From NCBI RefSeq assembly GCF_036013955.1, contig NZ_CP107903.1, positions 992,001-1,056,000 on the forward strand: a stretch of DNA of 64,000 nt. Direction: 5' to 3'. Shown here in pieces: positions 25,479 through 33,418 of the stretch. This stretch comes from Streptomyces sp. NBC_00459. GTDB taxonomy: Bacteria > Actinomycetota > Actinomycetes > Streptomycetales > Streptomycetaceae. The notes under the pieces were generated by a model, which worked only from the letters and a program-made list of their open reading frames with translations, did not search any database and was not told the DNA's origin. Within the stretch, counting starts at the first letter, position 1. Every line of letters starts with the position of its first letter. The translations under genes were made by a program, and so were the position numbers.

Positions 25479-26528
25479 CTACTCGCCCCTGAGAGGCGCT
25501 CCCACGTCGTACATGTGCCGCAGGGCCTGCCGGTACGAGTCGACGAGCCCCGTCTCCGTATAGGGAATACCCACCTCACGGCAGTAGGCGCGCACCGTCG
25601 GCTGGGCGAGCCGCAGATGAGGGCGGGGCATGCTCGGGAAGAGGTGGTGTTCGACCTGGTAGTTGAGGCCGCCGAGAAACCAGTCGGTCAGGGCGCTGCC
25701 TCGGACGTTGCGCGAGGTGAGCACCTGGCGGCGCAGATGGCCCCAACGCTCCCCCTCGGGGTCGGGCATCTCCATGCCCTTGTGGTTGGGGGCGAAGGCC
25801 ATGCCCAGGTGGAGACCGAGCAGAGCCTGGTGGAGCGCGGCGAAGGCGAGTGCCCGGCCCGGAGTGAGGGTGGTCAGCAGCAGTGTCGCGTACGAGGCGA
25901 CATGGGTCAGCAGCAGCGCGGCTTCCACGGCTCGTTCCCGGGGCGCCTGTCGGCGCAGGTCCCTGAAGCCGGAGATCTTCAGAGCGATGCCTTCGAGAAG
26001 GGTGAGCGGGAAGAAGAGCCATGCCTGATTTCGGGTCAGCCGGCGCCGAAAGCCGGTGCGATGCCGCGCCTGTTCGCCCGTGAACACCAGGACGTCGGCG
26101 ACGACGTCGGGGTCCTTGTCGATGTGGTTGGGGTTGGCGTGGTGGCGGTTGTGCTTGTCGATCCACCAGGAATAGCTCATCCCCAGCAGCAGGTCGGCGT
26201 GGAGCAGGCCGATCGCACGGCTCATGGCCCTGTTGCCGGTGATCTGGGCGTGGCCCGCGTCGTGGCCCAGGAAGGCCGTGCGGGCGCAGAACACGGCGAG
26301 CGGCGGGGCGAGGAGCAGGACCCACCAGGAGCTGCCGATCAGCACGATGCCCGTGACGACGGCGGCCAGGGCGAGCAGGTTGCCGACGATCCCGAGGGCG
26401 TACCAGGTGTACCGCCGCTCCAGAAGCCCTTGCCCCTTGATGGCGCGCAGGAGGGGGGCGAAGTCGCTGCCGCCGGGCTGCGCTGCTGGGGTTCCCGGAG
26501 GTTCGGCGAGGGCGGCGGTCTGAGGCAT
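25479..26528 (-). CDS. Membrane fatty-acid desaturase
   Basis: A 349-residue di-iron membrane desaturase. The three histidine boxes are present and correctly spaced: HDAGH (about residue 89), HNRHH (about 125) and the QVEHH box (about 288). A Gln in place of the first His of the third box is typical of front-end (delta-5/6-like) and acyl-lipid desaturases. Two pairs of membrane helices lie between the boxes. It inserts a double bond into acyl chains, probably of membrane lipids, using O2 and a ferredoxin-type donor that is not encoded nearby. It is divergent from the SNF2 helicase gene. Confidence 0.92.
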   Translation of the reverse strand: MPQTAALAEPPGTPAAQPGGSDFAPLLRAIKGQGLLERRYTWYALGIVGNLLALAAVVTGIVLIGSSWWVLLLAPPLAVFCARTAFLGHDAGHAQITGNRAMSRAIGLLHADLLLGMSYSWWIDKHNRHHANPNHIDKDPDVVADVLVFTGEQARHRTGFRRRLTRNQAWLFFPLTLLEGIALKISGFRDLRRQAPRERAVEAALLLTHVASYATLLLTTLTPGRALAFAALHQALLGLHLGMAFAPNHKGMEMPDPEGERWGHLRRQVLTSRNVRGSALTDWFLGGLNYQVEHHLFPSMPRPHLRLAQPTVRAYCREVGIPYTETGLVDSYRQALRHMYDVGAPLRGE

Positions 26529-26757
26529 GGTCGGTCTCCGGGTCTCTTCGGGGATCGGGCTGACCTCAGGAAACGTACGAAACGGTCACCCCTTGCGGCC
26601 ATGGCGCCACCACCCGTGTCCATCCGGGGGAAAGCCCCGCCGTCATGAGGGGGTTGAGGACACCTCCGGGAAAAGTGACCTGGGTCACGGCTCAGTCATG
26701 GCGGGCGGGTCACCCCGGTGCTGTACCCTCGGCGACTCGAACCTCCGGTAGTCAAAT

Positions 26758-29640
26758 TTGAGGAATGCGGCCATCGCTGTGCAGAGGATTCCCGCGGCAA
26801 CCCCCTCCGAGATCTCCGAACTGGCCCGCTGCTGTGCCGTGTTCGTGCCCGGCGAGCCGGCCCGCACCGGCCTGGTCGCGTTCTGGCGGCCCGACGGCGA
26901 GGCGCCGCCCGCCGTGGCCGCCGGAACCGTCGACGACCTGACCGTGATCCTGCCGGGCGACCTTGGCGTCGAACGGACACAGGTGACCGCCGTCCTGATC
27001 CCGGTGCGTGCGGCGTTGCCGGTCCTCACGCGGGCGCGTGGCGCCGCGCAGGGCCACAGGGCGACGGCGTTCTGGGGTACGGCCGCCGTTCTCGCGCTGC
27101 AACTGGCCGCGCGCGGCCTGCTGTTGCCCGGGCTCTCCACGGGGGACCACGACGCCTGGCGGGCCGGGCCGCTCGCCGCGCCGGACGTGGAACGTGTCCG
27201 TGAACTCGCCGCCGCGATGCCCCCGGAAGCGCACGCCGTGCCGCTGGAGGGCACGGAGCCGCCGCGACTGCCCGACCCGGAGCGGCTGTTGCGCGCCTTC
27301 CTGGACGCGGTGGCCGACGCACTGCCCCGCTCCCCCGCCGCCTCGCTCGCCACAGGCGGGGCCGCCTACGCGGTACGGGAACCTCAGCACGTGCCGGAGC
27401 AGCGTGAATGGGCCGCCGAGGTGGCCGCCGGGCACGACGCGGGTGTACGGATCTCACTGCGGGTGGAGGTACCGGGGCTGGCGTCGGCCGGGCCGGACGA
27501 GACCGCCCTTCGGTTCCGAGCCGTGCTCCAGGTCCACAGTGTGAGCGAGCCCGGGCTGATGGCGGACGCGGCCGAGGTGTGGGCTTCGGCCGGCGCCCCC
27601 GGTCGCGCCTTCGGCCCGCGCGCGCGGATGGACGCCCTGCTCGCGCTGCGCCGCGCGGCCCGGACCTGGCCGCCGCTCACGCCCCTGCTCTCGGCAGCCG
27701 TTCCGGACGCGGTCGAACTCGCCGACGAAGAGGTCACGGAACTGCTCGGGGAAGGCGCCCGCGCCCTGTCCGCCGCCGGGGTCGAGGTGCACTGGCCCAA
27801 GGAGCTGGCCCGCAAACTGACGGCCCGTGCGGTCGTCGGCCCACCCGAGGAGGGCATGGGCCCGGGGAAGACTCCTTCGGACACGCCGTCGTTCCTGTCC
27901 GCCGACGCGCTCCTCGCCTTCAACTGGTGGTTCGCACTGGGCGACCAGCAGCTCACGCGCGAGGAGCTGGACCGTCTCGCCGAGGCGAACCGCCCAGTGG
28001 TGCGGCTGCGTGACCAGTGGGTCCTCGTCGACCCTCGGGAGGTACGCCGCGCTCACGCACAGCAGGACCGCAAGATCACCCCCGTAGACGCCCTCAGCGC
28101 CGCCCTGACGGGCTCCACGGAGGTCGACGGCCGCTCGGTCGAGGTACGGCCCACCGGGTGGCTGGCGGCCCTGCGGGACCGCATCTCGGACCCGGACACG
28201 CAGGACCCCGTGGGTCAGCCGGCCGCGCTCGACGCCACACTGCGCGACTACCAGCTGCGGGGCCTCAACTGGCTGGCCCGGATGACGTCCCTGGGTCTCG
28301 GCTGCTGTCTGGCCGACGACATGGGCCTCGGCAAGACGATCACGCTGATCGCGTTGCATCTGCACCGGCAGACCGACGCGTCGGCGGCAGGGCCCACTCT
28401 CGTCGTCTGCCCGACGTCCCTGATGGGCAACTGGCAGCGCGAGATCGAGCGGTTCGCGCCCGGTACGCCCGTACGCCGCTTCCACGGGTCGCGGCGCAGC
28501 CTGGAGGCCCTGGCCTACGGCGAGTTCGTGCTCACCACGTACGGCACGATGCGCCTGGACGCGCGGCGGCTGGCCGAGGCGCCTTGGGGCCTGCTCGTGG
28601 CGGACGAGGCACAGCACGTCAAGAACCCGTACTCGGAGACGGCCCGGGAACTGCGTTCCATCGGCGCACGCGCACGCGTGGCGCTCACCGGCACGCCGGT
28701 GGAGAACAACCTGTCGGAACTGTGGGCGATCCTGGACTGGACGACCCCGGGACTGCTGGGCCGGCTCGGCACCTTCCGCTCGCGGTACGCGCAGTCCGTC
28801 GAGGGCGGTCAGGACCCGGCCGCAGCCGAGCGTCTGGCCCGGCTCGTACGCCCGTTCCTGCTGCGGCGGCGCAAGTCGGACCCGGGCATCGCTCCCGAGC
28901 TGCCGCCGAAGACGGAGACCGACCGTGCCGTGTCGCTCACCAAGGAGCAGACAGGGCTGTACGAGGCGGTGGTACGGGAGACGCTCGCGGAGATCTCCGG
29001 CGCCGACAACATGGTGCGGCGCGGGCTGATCGTGAAGCTGCTGACCGGTCTGAAGCAGATCTGCAACCATCCGGCGCAGTTCCTCAAGGAGGACCGACCG
29101 CACATCGCGGGACGCTCCGGGAAGCTGGAACTGCTGGACGAGTTGCTCGACACCATCCTCTCCGAGGGAGCGAGCGTTCTGGTCTTCACCCAGTACGTCC
29201 AGATGGCGCGGCTCCTGGAACGGCATCTGGCGGCACGCGGCGTGCCCACGCAGTTCCTCCACGGCGGCACGCCCGTCGGGGAACGCGAGGCGATGGTCGA
29301 GCGTTTCCAGGAGGGTGGGGTTCCCGTCTTCCTGCTGTCGTTGAAGGCCGCCGGCACCGGCCTGAACCTGACCAGGGCCGAGCATGTCGTGCACTACGAC
29401 CGCTGGTGGAACCCCGCGGTCGAGGCCCAGGCCACGGACCGCGCGTACCGCATCGGCCAGAACCGTCCGGTGCAGGTGCACCGGCTGATCGCCGAGGGCA
29501 CGATCGAGGACCGCATCGCCGAGATGCTGAACCGCAAGCGGGCGCTGGCCGACTCGGTGCTCGGCTCCGGCGAGGCCGCGCTCACGGAACTCACGGACAC
29601 CGAACTGGCCGACCTGGTGCGACTGCGAGGGGGCGCGTGA
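26758..29640 (+). CDS. SNF2-family DEAD/DEAH-box helicase
   Basis: A 960-residue SWI2/SNF2 ATPase. The N-terminal 480 residues are an actinobacterial accessory region; the motor follows with Walker A in DDMGLGKTITLIAL, motif II DEAQHVKN, motif III LTGTPVENNLSELW, motif V GTGLNLTRAEHVVHYDRWWN and motif VI QATDRAYRIGQNRPV. It is a double-stranded-DNA translocase, with no bacterial substrate established for this group. Its stop overlaps the start of a SWIM zinc-finger gene, a frequent pairing. The start is uncertain: TTG 26758 is the most upstream codon, and GTG 26779 lies behind AGGAA. Confidence 0.9.
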   Translation: MRNAAIAVQRIPAATPSEISELARCCAVFVPGEPARTGLVAFWRPDGEAPPAVAAGTVDDLTVILPGDLGVERTQVTAVLIPVRAALPVLTRARGAAQGHRATAFWGTAAVLALQLAARGLLLPGLSTGDHDAWRAGPLAAPDVERVRELAAAMPPEAHAVPLEGTEPPRLPDPERLLRAFLDAVADALPRSPAASLATGGAAYAVREPQHVPEQREWAAEVAAGHDAGVRISLRVEVPGLASAGPDETALRFRAVLQVHSVSEPGLMADAAEVWASAGAPGRAFGPRARMDALLALRRAARTWPPLTPLLSAAVPDAVELADEEVTELLGEGARALSAAGVEVHWPKELARKLTARAVVGPPEEGMGPGKTPSDTPSFLSADALLAFNWWFALGDQQLTREELDRLAEANRPVVRLRDQWVLVDPREVRRAHAQQDRKITPVDALSAALTGSTEVDGRSVEVRPTGWLAALRDRISDPDTQDPVGQPAALDATLRDYQLRGLNWLARMTSLGLGCCLADDMGLGKTITLIALHLHRQTDASAAGPTLVVCPTSLMGNWQREIERFAPGTPVRRFHGSRRSLEALAYGEFVLTTYGTMRLDARRLAEAPWGLLVADEAQHVKNPYSETARELRSIGARARVALTGTPVENNLSELWAILDWTTPGLLGRLGTFRSRYAQSVEGGQDPAAAERLARLVRPFLLRRRKSDPGIAPELPPKTETDRAVSLTKEQTGLYEAVVRETLAEISGADNMVRRGLIVKLLTGLKQICNHPAQFLKEDRPHIAGRSGKLELLDELLDTILSEGASVLVFTQYVQMARLLERHLAARGVPTQFLHGGTPVGEREAMVERFQEGGVPVFLLSLKAAGTGLNLTRAEHVVHYDRWWNPAVEAQATDRAYRIGQNRPVQVHRLIAEGTIEDRIAEMLNRKRALADSVLGSGEAALTELTDTELADLVRLRGGA

Positions 29641-30986
29641 TGAATCAGCACAACGGTGACCGGTACAACGGCGACGAACAGAACGGCGACGACTACGACG
29701 ACGAGGCGTACGGGAGGGACGCGTCCGGCGCCGACCTGGAGCGCACGTTCGCCGCGCTGCCTCCCCCACAGGGGCGCGGTTTCGCGGAGACGTGGTGGGG
29801 GCGTGCCTGGCTCAAGTCGCTTGAGGACGCGGCACTGGACTCCGAGCAGGTGCGGGCGGGCCGCCGGCTCGCGCGCGCGGGAGCCGTGGGCGCGGTGTCG
29901 GTGCGGCCGGGGCGCATCACCGCCGTCGTCCAGGACCGCGACCTGTCCACGCACCGCTCCGACGTCCTGCTGCAGGAGCTGTCCGACGAACAGTGGGACC
30001 GCTTTCTGGACATGGCGGTCGAGCGGGCCGGTCACATCGCGGCCCTGCTGGACCGGGACATGCCCCCGCACCTGGTGGAGGACTCCGCTGCCGCCGGAGT
30101 CGAACTCCTGCCCGGCATGGGTGATCTGGAGCCGGAGTGCGACTGCGGCGCCTGGGACCACTGCGGTCATACGGCCGCGCTCTGCTATCAGGTGGCGCGA
30201 CTGCTGGACCAGGACCCCTTCGTCCTGCTGCTGATGCGGGGACGCGGCGAACGTGCCCTGCTGGACGACGTCCAGAGCCGTGGCGCCGTACTCGCCGACG
30301 AGGAGGCCGGGCCGGAGGGCGTGGACGCGGCCGAGACGTACGCGGCCGGGGACATCCTCCCGGCGCTGCCTCCCCTGCCCCTGCTGCCCGACGCGCCCGG
30401 GACACCGCCGGCGCTGGACACCGACGTCCCGCCCGCGCCCGGGGTGGATCCTGGCGCGCTGGAGTTCCTGGCCGCGCGGACGGCCGTGGAGGCGCATCGC
30501 CTGCTTGCCGAGGCGCTCGGTGCCGGTCATGGACGGCGGCCGGTCGAGGCGGAGTTGACGATGGCCCAGGACGCGGTGCGACTGGCTGCGGGCAACCCTT
30601 CGGGGGCCGTTTCCGACCGGCTCGCGGAGGGGTCGGGACGCGGCCGGGACCAGTTGGCGTCCGCCGTCTGCGCCTGGCGGTTCGGTGGCTCGGCGGCGTT
30701 GTCGGTCCTGGAGGAGGAGTGGACTGTCGAGGGCGATGTGCTCGCACGCGCGCGTGCCGCGCTCGACTCGGCCTGGGACGAGGACGAGCGGCCGATACTG
30801 CAGGCGGCGCGCAACCGGTGGACGGTGGTCGGCACGGGCAGTCAACTGCGCCTGGGGCGGGACGGCCGCTGGTGGCCGTACCGCAAGCAGGGCGGCCGTT
30901 GGGTGCCCGCCGGGCAGGCGGCCCAGGACCCGGGGACCGCGCTGGCCCTGATGGAGCGGACAGCCGAGGCGAGCGAGGGCAGGTGA
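29640..30986 (+). CDS. SWIM zinc-finger protein, partner of the SNF2 helicase
   Basis: A 448-residue protein. After an Asp/Asn-rich leader, RGFAETWWGRAWLKSLED opens the conserved N-terminal part. The SWIM zinc motif is CDCGAWDHCGH (CxCx5CxH, about residues 164-174), followed by TAALCYQVARLLDQDPF. SWIM domains bind DNA or protein and are often paired with SNF2 ATPases. The start overlaps the helicase stop: GTG 29637 and ATG 29640 are both possible. The stop is back to back with the stop of the converging GH43 gene (TGATCA, 30984-30989), leaving no intergenic base. Confidence 0.87.
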   Translation: MNQHNGDRYNGDEQNGDDYDDEAYGRDASGADLERTFAALPPPQGRGFAETWWGRAWLKSLEDAALDSEQVRAGRRLARAGAVGAVSVRPGRITAVVQDRDLSTHRSDVLLQELSDEQWDRFLDMAVERAGHIAALLDRDMPPHLVEDSAAAGVELLPGMGDLEPECDCGAWDHCGHTAALCYQVARLLDQDPFVLLLMRGRGERALLDDVQSRGAVLADEEAGPEGVDAAETYAAGDILPALPPLPLLPDAPGTPPALDTDVPPAPGVDPGALEFLAARTAVEAHRLLAEALGAGHGRRPVEAELTMAQDAVRLAAGNPSGAVSDRLAEGSGRGRDQLASAVCAWRFGGSAALSVLEEEWTVEGDVLARARAALDSAWDEDERPILQAARNRWTVVGTGSQLRLGRDGRWWPYRKQGGRWVPAGQAAQDPGTALALMERTAEASEGR

Positions 30987-33302
30987 TCAGGCCCAGGGGC
31001 TGACCGCCTTGAAGGAGCTGTCGGCGCGGAAGGTGACGGTCTCCTGGTAGGGGTCGATGCGCAGCTCGTAGTTGTGGTGGCGGAGGTAGCGGCCGGGGTA
31101 GTTGTACGACTCCAGGCCGACCGAGCCGGTGGCCGAACCGGGCCGGGCGCAGTAGGTGGCGTCGCTGTTGAAGGTCGTCGAGCCGTTGCTCGCGTCGAAG
31201 CGGATCCGGTAGTCCTTGTGGCGGAGGTAGCGGCCGGAGGAGTCACGGAACGAGTAGCAGGTGGGCTCCGCCAGGCCGGGTACGACGGTGAATGTGGCGC
31301 TCTGCTTGACCTCCGTGGTGCTGGAGGAGGTCACCGGGTCGAGGTGGCCGAGGCTGTCGGAGCGGACGGCGGCATAGCGGCCGGTGAAGTTGACCGACCG
31401 GAGCGAGCGGGTGGTGTTCGTCGGCAGAGTGGGGAGCGCGGCGATGCTCCCCAGGGTGGGGACGACCTTCTTGATCAGGCCGCTCGAGTCGAACTCCAGC
31501 TTGTCGATGGTGGTTTCGCGGTGGGTGCCGTCGCCGCCGGGGAGGGCGAAGCGGTGGTAGGCGATGTACCAGTCGTCGGTGTTCGGCACCTGCACCACGG
31601 AGTGGTGGCCGGGGCCCTTGATGCCGAGGGCGAGGTCCTTTTCCAGGAGCGGGCCCCGGTTGGTCCAGGGACCGGTGGGCGAGGGGCCGGTGGCGTAGGC
31701 GACCCGGTAGTTCTCGTCGCGTGTGTCGCCCTCCGACCACATGAAGTAGTAGGTGCCCTTGCGCTTGATGACAAACGTGCCCTCGGTGTAGCCGCTGGGG
31801 GTGATGTTGACGACCTTGGAGGTGTCGAAGGAGACCATGTCGTCGTTCAGAGGGACCACGTACGCCCGGCCGTTGCCCCAGTAGAGGTACTGCTTCCCGT
31901 CGTCGTCGGTGAAGACCGCCGGGTCGATCATCTGGCCGGTGTAGGCGCCGCGGGCGATCAGGGGTTTGCCGAGCGGGTCCCTGAACGGGCCGGTGGGTGA
32001 GTCGGAGACCGCGACACCGATGTTCGTGTCGGCGGAGTAGTAGAGGTAGTACTTCCCGTTCCTCTCGGCCGCCGTCGGGGCCCAGGCCCGGGTGTCGGCC
32101 CAGCTGACGTCGGGTCCGAGGTCGAGGATGACTCCGTGGTCCTGCCAGTGGACCAGGTCCTTGGAGGAGTACGCCTTGAACTGCGTACCGCTCCAGCCCG
32201 CGAAGCCGTCGGTGGTCGGGGAGATGTAGTAGGTGTCGCCGAACCGGACGATGTTCGGGTCGGCGGTGAGCCCCGGCAGGACTGGGCTGTTCATGATCAG
32301 CGCCGAGACCGTCCAGGTGCGCTTCTGGCCGTCGGAGCCGGTCACCTCGTACGTGAGCGGCTCGGTGAAGTCGCGCGAGGTACCCGAGGCCGGGCTGATG
32401 GACGCGCCCTCGACGAGGGAGAACTGCGGGGCGAGCGTGGTGAGGTCGGTGCCCTCCGTCAAAGGGAGGGTGATTCTGCTGTGCGCGTCGTCGACGATGG
32501 CGGCGATCTTCAGCGCGGGGTGGGTGGCCGTGGTGATGCCCGTGGTGTTCCCGCTGAGTTGGACGACCTCGCCGGGAGCCAGCGCCCGGTTGTAGACACG
32601 GAAGTCGCGGAGCTTGCCCTTGAAGAGCTTGTCGCCGGTGTAGAGCGACTTGCCTATGTGGTTGGCCGTGGTGCTGCCGGACCCGATGGAACCCGGGGTG
32701 ACGGTGACCGACGTGTTGCGGGCCACCTCGACGCCGTCCTGGTAGAGGATGCCCGTGGTGCCGGTCTGGGTGTAGGTGACGTGCTTCCAGACCGAGCGCT
32801 GCAGTGGGGCGGAGGTCCGGGTGTTCTGCTCGGTGGTCCAGTTCCCGGAAGCGATGCCGGTCCGCAACGGGTCGCCGGTGCTGAACAGGTACCCGTTGCC
32901 GCTGCCGTCGGTGGTGTTGCCGAAGCCGTAGAGGAAGTACGGCGTGGTCTGCGTGGCGTCGATCTGCACGTCCATCGAGACGGTGATCGAGTTCATGCCG
33001 GTCATGATGTTGTCCGGCACCTTGATGTAGGTGCTCGACCCGTTGAACGAGAGCCCTTCGCCGGCACCCGACCAGCTCGCGGTGCCGTTGACGGTGCCGT
33101 TCCGGCCGTGGCCCGAGGCGTCCGCCGCCACGGTGCCCGAGGTGGCGTCGAGTTTGTACCAGAGAGCCAGGCCGTCGGTGATCTCCGCCGCCCGGGCGGG
33201 GGCCGCCGGACCGACGATGCCCGCCAGGATCGAGGCGACGGCCACGGCGGCCAGAGCGCCCGGCCGGGATCTTCGGCGGTCCCGAGGTCTCACGCTGCGC
33301 AT
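30987..33302 (-). CDS. Secreted GH43 glycosidase with LamG-like and CBM42 (AbfB) domains
   Basis: A 771-residue secreted enzyme: signal peptide (MRSVRPRDRRRSRPGALAAV, cleaved near ARAAE), a LamG/concanavalin-like jelly roll (about 45-215), a linker, a GH43 five-blade propeller (about 300-600), and a C-terminal CBM42/AbfB domain with repeats of the type FTGRYAAVRSD and NYPGRYLRHHNYELRID. Catalytic positions are visible: base Asp in LTADPNIVRF, helper Asp in MIDPAVF and acid Glu in EGTFVIKRK. GH43 plus CBM42 points to alpha-L-arabinofuranosidase or endo-arabinanase activity on arabinose-decorated polysaccharide. It lies 116 bp behind the GH29 gene on the same strand and is probably in its operon. 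Confidence 0.9.
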   Translation of the reverse strand: MRSVRPRDRRRSRPGALAAVAVASILAGIVGPAAPARAAEITDGLALWYKLDATSGTVAADASGHGRNGTVNGTASWSGAGEGLSFNGSSTYIKVPDNIMTGMNSITVSMDVQIDATQTTPYFLYGFGNTTDGSGNGYLFSTGDPLRTGIASGNWTTEQNTRTSAPLQRSVWKHVTYTQTGTTGILYQDGVEVARNTSVTVTPGSIGSGSTTANHIGKSLYTGDKLFKGKLRDFRVYNRALAPGEVVQLSGNTTGITTATHPALKIAAIVDDAHSRITLPLTEGTDLTTLAPQFSLVEGASISPASGTSRDFTEPLTYEVTGSDGQKRTWTVSALIMNSPVLPGLTADPNIVRFGDTYYISPTTDGFAGWSGTQFKAYSSKDLVHWQDHGVILDLGPDVSWADTRAWAPTAAERNGKYYLYYSADTNIGVAVSDSPTGPFRDPLGKPLIARGAYTGQMIDPAVFTDDDGKQYLYWGNGRAYVVPLNDDMVSFDTSKVVNITPSGYTEGTFVIKRKGTYYFMWSEGDTRDENYRVAYATGPSPTGPWTNRGPLLEKDLALGIKGPGHHSVVQVPNTDDWYIAYHRFALPGGDGTHRETTIDKLEFDSSGLIKKVVPTLGSIAALPTLPTNTTRSLRSVNFTGRYAAVRSDSLGHLDPVTSSSTTEVKQSATFTVVPGLAEPTCYSFRDSSGRYLRHKDYRIRFDASNGSTTFNSDATYCARPGSATGSVGLESYNYPGRYLRHHNYELRIDPYQETVTFRADSSFKAVSPWA

Positions 33303-33418
33303 GAACTCACATCCCTGAAGAAGACTTTGAGGCCGGGGCGAGAACGCACCGGGGCGGGGAGAGCGACCGAGGGGCGGGGGCCGCGCCGCAGTGGCACGAC
33401 CCCCTGACCGGCACACGG

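Noticed and set aside
28017..29636. Very long open frame running ahead of the SWIM protein through the SNF2 helicase gene
   Set aside because: It is a high-GC shadow frame; the residues are Arg/Gly/Pro-rich and the helicase motifs lie in the other frame. The SWIM protein starts at the helicase stop.
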